Of a stretch of DNA of 64,000 bases, positions 18,054 through 28,085 are shown one piece after another. Under the pieces are notes generated by a model, which searched no databases, had not been told where the DNA came from, and was given only the letters and a program-made list of their open reading frames with translations. How positions within the stretch are numbered: position 1 is the stretch's first letter; each line of letters starts with the position of its first letter. This stretch comes from an uncultured Oscillospiraceae bacterium (GTDB lineage Bacteria; Bacillota; Clostridia; Oscillospirales; Oscillospiraceae): contig CANRBG010000005.1 in NCBI GenBank assembly GCA_947628805.1, positions 1-64,000 of the forward strand. Direction: 5' to 3'. The position numbers and the translations under genes are program-made.

Positions 18054-18062
18054 GGCGCGCCC

Positions 18063-19337
18063 TCAATAGCCTGCCGCTTCCGCTGCGGCGGGACCGTCGG
18101 CCTCTTCCGCCATGGAGGCGGGGTCGTACTTCTCCGTGGCGCGGCCCTCGGTCAGACCCTCCTCCGGGAAAGCGATATAGTCCGTCAGGGCCAGGCCGCC
18201 CGCGATCTCGTAGGCGTCCATTTCCTCGTCGTGGAAGCCCAGTTCCACGGTCCGCTTTTCCAGCTTCCCGTCCCCGTCGTCGGCCCAGACATAGGGCTCA
18301 CCGTCGTCCTGGACGATGTAGTAGCCGGGCAGCATGGGTCCCGCCGGCTTTTCTTCGCCATCATCGCCGGTATCCGGCTCGATGTACACGTGCTGGCCCA
18401 GCATCAGGCCCTCGGTGGAGTCCAGCTCTATGTAGAACGGGTATTTGCTAGAGGTGGTCATCTCGTCGCCGCTGTCGGAGGACATGTAGACCATGCCATT
18501 TTCGTTATTGTTGTTCTGGACCGGGTTTTCCCAGTCCACCCCGGTCAGGGTCCCGGACCAGGTGTCGGTCTTGTTCAGCCGGGAGTGGACGGTCATAGCC
18601 ATGCCCTCCGTCAGGGCGGAGGCGTTCAGCTCGCTGATGTTGCCCTGTACGCGCATGCTGTCCACGTCGGTGACGGTGATGTAATCGACGCCCTTGCCGG
18701 CGCCGGACTGATCCTCATTGCTGCCGGAATAATAATCGTTCCCGCCAGTCCCGCCTGTCTCGTCCACGCTCATGACCCGCCCGGCGATGGGGGAGTCCAC
18801 CACGGTGTTTTGCAGGGCCGTCTCCATGGCGGCGATGTCCCGGTCGTTGACGGCCATGTTGTACTGGGCCTCCCGGATGTCCGCCCGGCGGGAGTCGATC
18901 TGCAGGGTATAGCTGAGCTTATCCTCGTCCTTGGCCTGGTCCCGCTGGCTCTCCAGCTCGGAGATCTCCCCGTTGGCGGAGGAAACGGTGTTTTCATAGT
19001 CCGCCTTTTTCAGATACAGCTCGTCCAGATCCAGCTGCATCTTCTCCACATCGTAGGCAAAGAGCGGGTCCCCGGCCTTGACCATGTCGCCCTCCTGGAC
19101 GTAGGTCTCCAGCACCACCTTGTCGCTGTCCCGCTTCACCTTGGCGGTCTCCCCGGCCACGACCATGCCCGCGTAGCGGTCCGCCAGGCCCGCGCCGCCA
19201 CCGTTGACGACGGCGGCTACCGCGTCCACGCTCACCGGCTCGCCGCCGGCGCTGTCAGCACTGTCACCGCAGCCCGCCAGCGCGCTCAGCGCCAGCGCGC
19301 AGAGCGCCGTCCATATGATCGCTCTCTTTTTTCTCAT
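18063..19337 (-). CDS. Efflux periplasmic adaptor (HlyD-like) lipoprotein
   Basis: Lipobox LSALAGCGD; TYVQEGDMVKAGDPLFAYD; coiled coil. Confidence 0.88.
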   Translation of the reverse strand: MRKKRAIIWTALCALALSALAGCGDSADSAGGEPVSVDAVAAVVNGGGAGLADRYAGMVVAGETAKVKRDSDKVVLETYVQEGDMVKAGDPLFAYDVEKMQLDLDELYLKKADYENTVSSANGEISELESQRDQAKDEDKLSYTLQIDSRRADIREAQYNMAVNDRDIAAMETALQNTVVDSPIAGRVMSVDETGGTGGNDYYSGSNEDQSGAGKGVDYITVTDVDSMRVQGNISELNASALTEGMAMTVHSRLNKTDTWSGTLTGVDWENPVQNNNNENGMVYMSSDSGDEMTTSSKYPFYIELDSTEGLMLGQHVYIEPDTGDDGEEKPAGPMLPGYYIVQDDGEPYVWADDGDGKLEKRTVELGFHDEEMDAYEIAGGLALTDYIAFPEEGLTEGRATEKYDPASMAEEADGPAAAEAAGY

Positions 19338-19569
19338 AGGACCCTCCCCAGGCCGGGTCTTTTCGGTCCCGGCTCCTACCGTCTATCATAGTACGAATCA
19401 CCGGGAAAGGCAACCGGTCGTTTCTTAAGATTTCATTAAAGGGGCACTGGCAATAATCCCCATCCGGTGCCCGTTCCGGCCCCGCCGGTTTGGGCAGGGG
19501 GCGCATTGACAGGGACGGTCCGGGGGATTATACTTCATTTTCAGACGATCGGAAAAGAGGCTGGCTCGA

Positions 19570-20502
19570 TTGGATATCAGATCCCTGAAAAACCCCGCGC
19601 TGCTGTTGCTGACGGCCTTTATCTGGGGCGTGGCCTTCGTGGCGCAAAAGGACGGCATGGCCTATGTGGGGCCGTTCACCTACAACTGCGTCCGCTCTTT
19701 GGTGGCGGGGGTGTTCCTGCTGGCGGTTCTGCCGCTGATGGACCGGCTCCGGTCCCGGGGCGGGGGCCTTGTCAAGGGGGATAGGAAGACCGTCCTGCTG
19801 GGGGGCGCGGCCTGTGGGCTGTGCTTGTTCGTGGCCAGCAATCTGCAGCAGTACGGCATCGCCCTGCAGGCGGCGGGCACCAACGTGGGCAAGGCCGGGT
19901 TCATCACCGCCTGCTACGTGGTGCTGGTGCCGGTGCTGGGCCTGGCCCTGGGCCGGAAGTCGCCCCCGCTGGTCTGGATCGGGGCGGCGGTGGCCCTGGC
20001 GGGCTTTTTCTGCCTGTGCCTGATGGACGGGCTGCTGTCCGGCCAGGGGCTGGGTCTGGGCCGCAGCGACCTGCTGCTTCTGCTGTGCGCGGTGGCCTTT
20101 TCCGTGCACATTCTGACCATCGACCACTTCTCGCCCCTGGCGGACGGGGTGCGGATCAGCTGTGTGCAGTTTTTCGTGTGCGGGCTGCTGGGCCTGCCCT
20201 GCATGTTCCTGTTCGAGACCCCCGTGTGGGCGGATATCCTGGACTGCGCCGGGCCCATCCTGTATGGGGGCGTGCTGAGCAGCGGCGTGGCCTACACCCT
20301 GCAGATCGTGGCCCAGAAGGGGGTCCATCCGGCGGTGGCGTCGCTGATCCTGAGCCTGGAGAGCGTGTTCTCCGTGCTGGCGGGGTACGTGCTCACGCCG
20401 GCGGCTGGCCTGTCCCGGTGGGAGCTTTTCGGCTGCGGGCTGGTGTTTGCCGCCGTGGTGATGGTCCAGCTGCCCACAAAGGAGCGGGCGAAAAAGAGTT
20501 GA
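19570..20502 (+). CDS. DMT/EamA family transporter (TTG start)
   Basis: Two EamA repeats: LLLTAFIWGVAFVAQK..., ...SLILSLESVFSVLAGYVL. Confidence 0.9.
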   Translation: MDIRSLKNPALLLLTAFIWGVAFVAQKDGMAYVGPFTYNCVRSLVAGVFLLAVLPLMDRLRSRGGGLVKGDRKTVLLGGAACGLCLFVASNLQQYGIALQAAGTNVGKAGFITACYVVLVPVLGLALGRKSPPLVWIGAAVALAGFFCLCLMDGLLSGQGLGLGRSDLLLLLCAVAFSVHILTIDHFSPLADGVRISCVQFFVCGLLGLPCMFLFETPVWADILDCAGPILYGGVLSSGVAYTLQIVAQKGVHPAVASLILSLESVFSVLAGYVLTPAAGLSRWELFGCGLVFAAVVMVQLPTKERAKKS

Positions 20503-20514
20503 TAAATAGAAATA

Positions 20515-20550
20515 AAACAGGGCCTGCCGCGCATGCGGCAGGCCCTGTTT
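20515..20550. terminator. Bidirectional terminator between convergent genes
   Basis: Perfect inverted repeat AAACAGGGCCTGCCGC-GCAT-GCGGCAGGCCCTGTTT. Confidence 0.8.
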
Positions 20551-20563
20551 AGTTGTGTGTTTT

Positions 20564-23035
20564 TCAGGAGGCGGTCGTGACGGTCACGCAGCCAAGATTA
20601 TCTTTGTATGGCTCAGTGCCCAGATCGGCGCTTTTCACCGAAATCAGCAGCCAAGTGCCGTCGGACTGGTGTTCCAGCAGAGCGATGTCGCCGTCGGAGG
20701 TCGGGTGATTGGCCTTCCAATGCGCGCTGACAGCCGTGTTGTTACTGTCCGTCCACTTCCAATCACTTCCCTCTTTTTCAATGCCCAGGAAGAAGTACTT
20801 GTCCGTGGAGCCGCTCAGCGCGTCTGTGATGGCTTTGAATGCTTCGTCCGTCTCGCCGGTGGCCAGCGTACCCTTTGCCTTAGCCTCTTCAAGGCTCGTC
20901 ACGCCCTCAGTATTGACCGCATAGGTGGGTGTGGGCGCAGGCGTATCCGTGGGCGCGGGTGTCGCGGTAGTCTCGGGAGCGGGCGTGGCCGTGGCCTCAG
21001 GGGCGGCGGTAGGGGGCGGCGTGGGAGCCGAGTCGGTCAGGTATTGGCTGTAGACATAGCCGGTATAGCTGCCATACTTCACCTGGGTCCAGCCGCTGGA
21101 TACGGTGCCGGTCCGGGTCAGGGAGTCGCCCTTGTTGACCGCGCCCAGGATGCCGTAGCCGGTGCCGGGGCCCGTACGGACCCGGACCTGGTCGCCGGTC
21201 AGATAGACCGTGCCGCTGGCGGCGCTCACAGAGAAGTTGTTGCTGCTGCCGGAAGAGGAGCCGCCACTGCTGGAGGAACCTCCTGTGTAACCGCCGCCCG
21301 TATAGCCTGTGCCGGTACCATAACCCGCACCGGTCCCGTAGCCTGTGCCGGTCCCGTAGCCCGCACCGGTACCATAGCCTGTGCCGGTACCAGTGCCCGT
21401 ACCAGTTCCAGCGCCCGTACCGGTACCAGTGCCCGTACCGGTACCAGTGCCCGTGCCGGCGCTGAGGCCCACAGCGGTGCCGCCGGCGCCGCTTATGCCG
21501 TTGGCTGCGTCACCCGTGGCCCGGGGTGTAGGCGTGGGCCGCCGGGAGGGGCTGGGCGAGGGCTTAGGGGAGGGGCTGGCGGAAGGACTGGGGGAGGGAG
21601 AGGGCGAGACGATAGCGGGGCCCTCTGTCAGCACGGGGGGAGTAAAGGGCTGGGACGCCGTGGGGACGGCGTGGGGCCGCAAAAACCAGTAGCCCGCGCC
21701 GCCGATCAGAGCCGCCGCCGCGACGCCACAGAGGATGGGAATGGCAGCGGAGGTCTTTTTCCGCCGCTGGGTGGCCGGGATGGCGGACTGGGCCCGGGGC
21801 GTGGCCTCGAAGTCCTTTTGCACTTTATATTGCTTGCCAGTCCGGGCCGGGCTGATGCCATGGATGGGCTTCTCCCCGCTGTCGGACGTCTGCACGTCGG
21901 CCAGGTTCTGCACCCGGCTGTCGGTGGTCTTGGCGTTGGCGGCCTTTTGGCCGCCCTTGGCCTTGGCTTTTTTGCCTTTTCTGGCCTTGCCGCCGGCGGC
22001 TGCCGCCGCGCCCAGTCCGGCCGCTGCTGCTACCGTCGCCGCTGCCGCGGCGGCGCTCCCCTCCGCGTCCTTGGCGCCGGACGCGTCTTCAGGCGCGATC
22101 CCATCCTCCGGGGCGGCTACTTCAATGGGGGCGGCTTCCTCTTGGAAGGCGGCCTCGGGCGCGTCCGGGACAGGTTCGTCCATGACTTGGCCAGCGGGCT
22201 CTTCCATGAACTGGATGGGCTCCTCCGCCGCCAGGGCGGGCTCGTCCGAGGCCAGCATCTCATCCGCCAGGGCCTGGACCTCCTCGTCCGTCAGGCTGAC
22301 CGGCTCCGGCTCCGGGACGGCCTGGAAAGCGTCTTCCACCGCCTCTGCCGCTTCCTCGGCGGCGGGAACGGGATCGACGGCTCCGCCGGCGTCGTCCGCA
22401 ACGACCGCCGCGCCCGCCACTGCCGCGGCAATGGCCGCCGCAGCCGCAGCCGCCGCGCCGCTCTCCGCGTTGGCGGAGGGCAGGGCCTCGTCTGTCCGGC
22501 TCAGCGCCGTCAGAAACTCACGGGAGGTGATATACCGCCCGTCCGGGTCGTAGGTTAGGGCTTTTTCGATGACCTTTTTCAGCTCGTCGCTGACTCCCTC
22601 CGGGGCTTTCACCATCTCGCCTTTCATCCGGCGGCGCAGGGCGTCGGAACGGTCCCTGTCCGTCAGCGCGCCCACTTTAGGCTGGAACGGCAGATAGCCG
22701 CCGTTGCATCCGGCGTAGAGCATCAGACCGACCGAATATACGTCCGCCGCCGCGGAGCCGGCGCCGTCCCAGAAAAACTCCGGAGCCACGTACTCCACCT
22801 GATCCGCCGGACGCTGGTTTGCGGGCGTGGTGAAAGAGGGACCCAGCTGGGCCTTTCCATCCACGTCCAGATCCACGTTTCCCGGCCAGACGCCGCCGTG
22901 GAAGCTGTCAGGATCGGCTTTCAGCTGACTGCAAAGCTCCCGGGCCAGCTTGACCGCCTGGTCCGGGTTCGTCTCTTTCAGGTACCCCGCCAGCACAGCC
23001 GTGGGGTTGAATTCACTGTCTGCCATATCGGTCAC
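20564..23035 (-). CDS. Membrane-anchored protein: N-terminal kinase C-lobe-like (apparent pseudokinase), low-complexity linkers, TM, GT/GY repeat, SH3b domain, C-terminal domain
   Basis: FHGGVWPGNVDLDVDGKAQLGPS...QVEYVAPEFFWDGAGSAAADVYSVGLMLYAGCNG...KALTYDPDGRYITSREFL; TM AAIPILCGVAAAALIGGAGYWFL; SH3b VRVRTGPGTGYGILGAVNKGDSL...WTQVKYGSYTGYVYSQYL. Confidence 0.75.
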   Translation of the reverse strand: MTDMADSEFNPTAVLAGYLKETNPDQAVKLARELCSQLKADPDSFHGGVWPGNVDLDVDGKAQLGPSFTTPANQRPADQVEYVAPEFFWDGAGSAAADVYSVGLMLYAGCNGGYLPFQPKVGALTDRDRSDALRRRMKGEMVKAPEGVSDELKKVIEKALTYDPDGRYITSREFLTALSRTDEALPSANAESGAAAAAAAAIAAAVAGAAVVADDAGGAVDPVPAAEEAAEAVEDAFQAVPEPEPVSLTDEEVQALADEMLASDEPALAAEEPIQFMEEPAGQVMDEPVPDAPEAAFQEEAAPIEVAAPEDGIAPEDASGAKDAEGSAAAAAATVAAAAGLGAAAAAGGKARKGKKAKAKGGQKAANAKTTDSRVQNLADVQTSDSGEKPIHGISPARTGKQYKVQKDFEATPRAQSAIPATQRRKKTSAAIPILCGVAAAALIGGAGYWFLRPHAVPTASQPFTPPVLTEGPAIVSPSPSPSPSASPSPKPSPSPSRRPTPTPRATGDAANGISGAGGTAVGLSAGTGTGTGTGTGTGTGAGTGTGTGTGTGYGTGAGYGTGTGYGTGAGYGTGTGYTGGGYTGGSSSSGGSSSGSSNNFSVSAASGTVYLTGDQVRVRTGPGTGYGILGAVNKGDSLTRTGTVSSGWTQVKYGSYTGYVYSQYLTDSAPTPPPTAAPEATATPAPETTATPAPTDTPAPTPTYAVNTEGVTSLEEAKAKGTLATGETDEAFKAITDALSGSTDKYFFLGIEKEGSDWKWTDSNNTAVSAHWKANHPTSDGDIALLEHQSDGTWLLISVKSADLGTEPYKDNLGCVTVTTAS
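21300..21460. repeat. Coding short tandem repeat (GTGTGTGTG / GYGTGAGYGTGTGYG)
   Basis: Repeated accggtaccagtgcccgt / ccggtcccgtagcc units. Confidence 0.85.
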
Positions 23036-23132
23036 CGAGTTCCTCTCTTCTAAAAAGTTACAATTTGGTTACGATATGGAACAAACTTAACACAAAAATT
23101 TCAAAATGTCAACAGATATTTAAAAATTGGCG

Positions 23133-23160
23133 AAAAAATCCCCCGCCGCCGGCGGGGGAT
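23133..23160 (-). terminator. Terminator after MATE gene
   Basis: ATCCCCCGCCGGCGGCGGGGGATTTTTT on minus strand. Confidence 0.8.
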
Positions 23161-23180
23161 AGATGGTTCTGTAGACTGGC

Positions 23181-24557
23181 TCACTGGGGGGCGGAGAGTT
23201 TCTTTTCCATGTCTTTCAGGGCCAGACGCAGGAAGAATATACTGGCGATCAGGCTCATGAGCTCGGCAATGGGGAAGCTCCACCAGACGTTGTTCACATC
23301 CCCGGTCAGGCTTAGCAGCCAGGCCGCCGGGATCAGGGCCACCACCTGCCGCAGCACCGACACGAAGAAAGAAAACATGCTCTTGTCCAAAGCCTGGCAG
23401 GCGGAGCCGGCCACGATGCAGAAGCCCGCCAGCAAAAAGCTCAGGCTGATGCGCCGCAGGGCGGGCACGCCGATGGCAAGCATGGACTCCGAGGGGGCGA
23501 AGATGCCCAGCAGGGCCTGGGGGAAGACCTGGAAGCAGAACACCCCCAGCAGCATGGCGCAGCTGGCGAAGATCACGCCGTAGCGGATGGTCCGGTAGAT
23601 GCGGTCCTTTTTCCGGGCTCCGTAGTTGTAGCCGATAACGGGGATGATGCCGTTGTTCAGGCCGAACACCGGCATGAAGAAGAAGCTTTGGATCTTGAAG
23701 TAGGCCCCGTATACCGCCACCGCCGTGGAGGTGAAAGCTCCCAAAATGATGTTCATCAGATAGTTGGTCACCGAGCCGATGGCCACCATCAGGATGGAGG
23801 GGAAGCCGATGCGATAGATGTCCCGGACGATGGACCAGGGCAGGCGGATGTCGGCCAGGCGGATGGGCAGCTCCCGGTTTTTCCTGAAGTGGAACGCGTA
23901 GCCCGCCGCCGTGCCGGCGGCCTGACCGATCACCGTGGCGATGGCCGCGCCGGCGGTGCCCATGGCGGGCAGGCCGCACCAGCCGTAGATGAAAAACGGG
24001 TCCAAAATGATGTTGGTCACCGCGCCGATCATCTGGGTCCACATGGACAGCTTGGTCTGGCCCGTGGACTGCAAAAGCCGCTCCACGGTGATCTCCTGGT
24101 ACACGAACAGGGACCCGATGGTAACGATGCGCAGATAGGAGTCGGTGTAAGCCCGGATGCTCTCCACCTGGGTCTGGGAGCGGATGAACCAGTCCGCGGC
24201 GAACAGGCCGAACGCGGCCATCAGCGCCCAGCAGCAAAGCCCCAAGGCCACCGCTGTGCCAGCCACCCGGCTGGCCTGTTTTCCGTCCCGACTGCCCAGT
24301 GCCCGGCTCACCAGGGTGCTCACGCCCACCCCCGTGCCGGTGCCCAGGCCGATCATGATGTTCTGGGCCGGGAATGCCAGGCTCAGCGCCGATAAACAGT
24401 CCTCCGATACCCGGGAGACATAGACGCTGTCCACGATATTATACAGGGCCTGTACCAGCATGGACAGCATCATAGGCACCGCCAGGCTCAGCAGCAGCTT
24501 GCCCTCCGGCATCTCACCCATACGGCTGGAATCGAGTTTCTTTTGTGTCTGCGCCAT
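23181..24557 (-). CDS. MATE family efflux transporter
   Basis: 12-TM MatE fold; MMLSMLVQALYNIVDSVYVSRVSEDCLSALSLAFP. Confidence 0.93.
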   Translation of the reverse strand: MAQTQKKLDSSRMGEMPEGKLLLSLAVPMMLSMLVQALYNIVDSVYVSRVSEDCLSALSLAFPAQNIMIGLGTGTGVGVSTLVSRALGSRDGKQASRVAGTAVALGLCCWALMAAFGLFAADWFIRSQTQVESIRAYTDSYLRIVTIGSLFVYQEITVERLLQSTGQTKLSMWTQMIGAVTNIILDPFFIYGWCGLPAMGTAGAAIATVIGQAAGTAAGYAFHFRKNRELPIRLADIRLPWSIVRDIYRIGFPSILMVAIGSVTNYLMNIILGAFTSTAVAVYGAYFKIQSFFFMPVFGLNNGIIPVIGYNYGARKKDRIYRTIRYGVIFASCAMLLGVFCFQVFPQALLGIFAPSESMLAIGVPALRRISLSFLLAGFCIVAGSACQALDKSMFSFFVSVLRQVVALIPAAWLLSLTGDVNNVWWSFPIAELMSLIASIFFLRLALKDMEKKLSAPQ

Positions 24558-24686
24558 GGTTCGCTCCTTGCTTAAAAGTCTACTTTACCTATTATTATGA
24601 TGGATTATATTTTTCCGCACAAGAGACAAAATCGCCAAACCGCGCCTCCCGATGGAGGCGCGGTTTGGGCGGCGTTGTCAATTGGT

Positions 24687-26090
24687 TCAGGCTCTGTGCC
24701 ACTTGACCCCCTGGGGGGTGTCCTCCAAGATGATCCCGGCGGCTTTCAGCTCGTCCCGGATCCGGTCCGCCTCGGCCCAGTTCTTGGCCTTGCGGGCGGC
24801 CTGCCGGGCGGCGATCTTTTCCTCGATCTCCGCGTCCAGATCCTTTTCCTCCGCCCCAAAGGGGATGCCCAGCACGCCGCACAGCTCCAGGAAGATATCC
24901 CGGCAGGCGGCGGCCAGGGCCTTGGTGGGATCGGCGGCGGGGGAGACGGCGGCGTTCACGTCCCGGACCAGCTCAAAGATCACGCTGACCGCGTCGGCGG
25001 TGTTGAAGTCGTCATCCATGACCTCGACGAACCGCTGGCGGTATTTATCCAGCCCCGCCGCGAAAGCGGCGTCCGCCTCGGTGAGGTCCCCGTCCTTGCC
25101 ATTTTCGGCAAAGAAGTCCAGATTCTCCTTGGCGGTCTTCAGCCGGTCCAGGGCCGCCTGGGCCTGCTCCAGCACGTCGGTGGAGTAGTTCAGGGGGGAA
25201 CGGTAGTGGCTCATGAGCATGAACATGCGGATGCAGTCGTAGCCATACACCGCCGCGGCCTCCCGGACGGTGAAGAAGTTGCCAAGGGATTTGCTCATCT
25301 TCTTGTTGTCCACGTTGATGAAGCCGTTGTGCAGCCAGTAGTGGACGAAGGGCACCCCGTTGGCGGCCTCGGACTGGGCGATCTCGTTCTCGTGGTGGGG
25401 GAAGACCAGGTCCTTGCCGCCGGTGTGGATGTCGATGGTCTTGCCAAGATACCGGTTGCTCATGGCGGAGCACTCGATGTGCCAGCCGGGCCGGCCCATG
25501 CCCCAGGGGGACTCCCAGGCGGGCTCGCCGGGCTTGGCGGCTTTCCACAGGGCGAAGTCCATGGGGTCCTCTTTCACGTCGTTGACCTCCACCCGGGCCC
25601 CGTGCATCAGATCGTCCAGGTTCTGGTGGCTCAGCTTGCCGTAATCCCGGAACTTGGCGGTGCGGTAATACACGTCCCCGCCCGCCTCGTAGGCGTAGCC
25701 CTTGTCGATCAGGGTCTGGACCAGCTCGATGATCTGGGGGATGTTCTCGGTGGCCTTGGGGTGGACGGTGGCCTCCCGGACGCCAAGGGCCTTCACGTCC
25801 TTCCAGTACTCGTCGATGTACTTGGCGGCAATATCGGCGGAAGAGACATGCTCCTCGTTGGCCTTTTTGATGATCTTGTCGTCCACGTCGGTGAAGTTCT
25901 GCACGAACGTCACCTGATAGCCCCGGTATTCCAGATACCGGCGCAGCACGTCGAACATGATGATGGGCCGGGCGTTGCCCACGTGGATGTAGTTGTACAC
26001 CGTGGGGCCGCAGCTGTACATGGAGACCTTGCCCTCTTGGATGGGGACGAAGTCCTCTTTCTGCATGGTCAGATCGTTATAAAAACGCAT
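24687..26090 (-). CDS. cysS: Cysteinyl-tRNA synthetase
   Basis: [34 protein letters not shown]. Confidence 0.97.
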   Translation of the reverse strand: MRFYNDLTMQKEDFVPIQEGKVSMYSCGPTVYNYIHVGNARPIIMFDVLRRYLEYRGYQVTFVQNFTDVDDKIIKKANEEHVSSADIAAKYIDEYWKDVKALGVREATVHPKATENIPQIIELVQTLIDKGYAYEAGGDVYYRTAKFRDYGKLSHQNLDDLMHGARVEVNDVKEDPMDFALWKAAKPGEPAWESPWGMGRPGWHIECSAMSNRYLGKTIDIHTGGKDLVFPHHENEIAQSEAANGVPFVHYWLHNGFINVDNKKMSKSLGNFFTVREAAAVYGYDCIRMFMLMSHYRSPLNYSTDVLEQAQAALDRLKTAKENLDFFAENGKDGDLTEADAAFAAGLDKYRQRFVEVMDDDFNTADAVSVIFELVRDVNAAVSPAADPTKALAAACRDIFLELCGVLGIPFGAEEKDLDAEIEEKIAARQAARKAKNWAEADRIRDELKAAGIILEDTPQGVKWHRA

Positions 26091-26093
26091 AGG

Positions 26094-26759
26094 TCACTTC
26101 TCCTTCGTTGCGGTAACTGCTGTTTCTTCGTGGGCAGCCGTCTGTTCCAGGCGGATGATCCGGCCCCGCAGAGCGCATAGCTCCTGGGATACCGGGTCGG
26201 AGACGCTGATCTGGTCCACCTTTCCGGCGTAATCGACCCGCTGCCCGGCCAGACGCACCACCCGGGCGGGCACGCCCACGGCGGTGGAGTCGGGGGGTAT
26301 CTCGCTGAGCACCACGGCGTTGGAGGCGATGCGGCTGTTGTCCCCCACCTTGAAAGGGCCCAGCACCTTGGCGCCGGAGCCGATCAGCACGTTGTTGCCG
26401 ATGGTGGGGTGGCGTTTGCCGTGGTCTTTGCCGGTGCCCCCCAGGGTCACCCCCTGGTAGATCAGCACGTCGTCCCCGATCTCCGCCGTCTCCCCGATCA
26501 CCACGCCCATGCCGTGGTCGATGACCAGCCGGCGGCCGATGGCGGCCCCGGGATGGATCTCGATGCCGGTGACTTTTCGGGCGTGCTGGGACACGGCCCG
26601 GCCCAGGAATTTCATCCCGTGGGTCCAGTACCAGTGGGCCCGGCGGTATTTCAGCGTGGCCTTCACGCCGGGATAGAGCAGGTATATCTCCAACGCGCTC
26701 CGGGCGGCCGGGTCCCGGGCCTGGTAGGCCCGGATGGTTTCTTTTAGATTATCGAACAT
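26094..26759 (-). CDS. cysE: Serine O-acetyltransferase
   Basis: Hexapeptide acyltransferase: TGIEIHPGAAIGRRLVIDHGMGVVIGETAEIGDDVLIYQGVTLGGTGK. Confidence 0.95.
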   Translation of the reverse strand: MFDNLKETIRAYQARDPAARSALEIYLLYPGVKATLKYRRAHWYWTHGMKFLGRAVSQHARKVTGIEIHPGAAIGRRLVIDHGMGVVIGETAEIGDDVLIYQGVTLGGTGKDHGKRHPTIGNNVLIGSGAKVLGPFKVGDNSRIASNAVVLSEIPPDSTAVGVPARVVRLAGQRVDYAGKVDQISVSDPVSQELCALRGRIIRLEQTAAHEETAVTATKEK

Positions 26760-26780
26760 ATTGGCAGGTCCTTACCCATT

Positions 26781-28085
26781 TTATACTGTATGCCCCGTCA
26801 GGCAGCCGTCCTCCATGCCGTCGATGCGGACCTGAGCAAACGCGCCGGGGACGGCGTCGCCGGTGAAGAGGACCTGTTCGTCCACGTCCGGGGAGTCGGC
26901 ATAGGTTCGGCCGGTCCAGCGGCCGCCCTCGTCCACACCCTCGCACAGCACGGAGAAGGTCCTGCCGATCCGGGCCTGGTCGTACTCGTCCATAATGGCG
27001 TTTTGCAGCTCCGTCACCGTCCGGCGGCGGGCCTCCGCTTCCTCTTCATCGCACCGGTCCGGCATGGCAGCGGCGGGGGTGCCCTCCTGGGGAGAGAAGG
27101 CGAATACCCCGGCCCGGGGCAGCCGCTGTTGCCGCAGAAAGTCCAGAAGCTCCGCAAATTCCGCCTCACCCTCCCCGGGCAGGCCCACGATCAGGCTGGT
27201 CCGCAGGACCGCCTCCGGGATGCGGGCGCGGAGCTTCGCGAACAGGGCCTCGATGGAGGCGCGGGTCTCCGGCCGGCGCATCCGGCGCAATATGGCGTCG
27301 TTCACGTGCTGGATGGGCACGTCCAGGTACTTGACCACCTTGGGCTCGGCGGCGATGGCGTCGATGAGCTCGTCGGTGATCTCGTTGGGGTAGAGGTAGT
27401 GCAGGCGTATCCATTGTATGCCGCCCACCGCTGCCAGGTCCCGCAGCAGCCCCGCCAGGCCGGTCCCGTCCCGGAAGTCCCGGCCATAGGCCGTCACGTC
27501 CTGGGCCACCAGAATGAGTTCTTTCACGCCTGCCGCCGCCAGCTTTTCTGCCTCCGCCAATATAGCGGCTTTGGGCCGGGACCGGTAGCGGCCCCGGATG
27601 GAGGGGATCACGCAGTAGGCGCAGCGGTTGTCGCACCCGTCCGCGATCTTGATATAGGCCCAGCCGGGTCCCGTGGTCACCAGCCGGTCCAGCTCCGGCA
27701 GCGGAGCATTCTTGTCCAGGAACCGGGCGAGATGGGTCTGGCCGGACTCCAGCGCCGCCACGATATCGGGAAAACTGCCTACGCCCAGCACCGCGTCGAT
27801 CTCCGGTATCTCCTGCAAAATGTCCCCCTGGTACCGCTGGGGCAGACAGCCCGTCACCACCAGCCGTTTCAGAGAGCCGGTCTTTTTCAGCTCAGCCAGT
27901 TCCAGGATGGCGTCGATGGCCTCCTGCTGGGCCGCCTCGATGAACGCGCACGTGTTGACCACCGCGGCGTCCGCCTGGGCGGGGTCCGCGGTGATCTGGT
28001 GGCCGGCGGTTTGGATAAGGGCCAGCATTTGTTCGGAGTCAATTAGATTTTTCGCGCATCCGAGCGCAGTGAAATGTACTTTCAT
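26781..28085 (-). CDS. rimO: Ribosomal protein S12 methylthiotransferase
   Basis: GCAKNLIDSE, radical SAM CDNRCAYCVIPSIRG. Confidence 0.94.
   Translation of the reverse strand: MKVHFTALGCAKNLIDSEQMLALIQTAGHQITADPAQADAAVVNTCAFIEAAQQEAIDAILELAELKKTGSLKRLVVTGCLPQRYQGDILQEIPEIDAVLGVGSFPDIVAALESGQTHLARFLDKNAPLPELDRLVTTGPGWAYIKIADGCDNRCAYCVIPSIRGRYRSRPKAAILAEAEKLAAAGVKELILVAQDVTAYGRDFRDGTGLAGLLRDLAAVGGIQWIRLHYLYPNEITDELIDAIAAEPKVVKYLDVPIQHVNDAILRRMRRPETRASIEALFAKLRARIPEAVLRTSLIVGLPGEGEAEFAELLDFLRQQRLPRAGVFAFSPQEGTPAAAMPDRCDEEEAEARRRTVTELQNAIMDEYDQARIGRTFSVLCEGVDEGGRWTGRTYADSPDVDEQVLFTGDAVPGAFAQVRIDGMEDGCLTGHTV

Noticed and set aside
20555-22558. 667-aa + ORF antisense to the pseudokinase gene
   Set aside because: Repeats are mirror translations of the GT-repeat and Ser/Pro linkers; minus frame has TM and SH3b domain.
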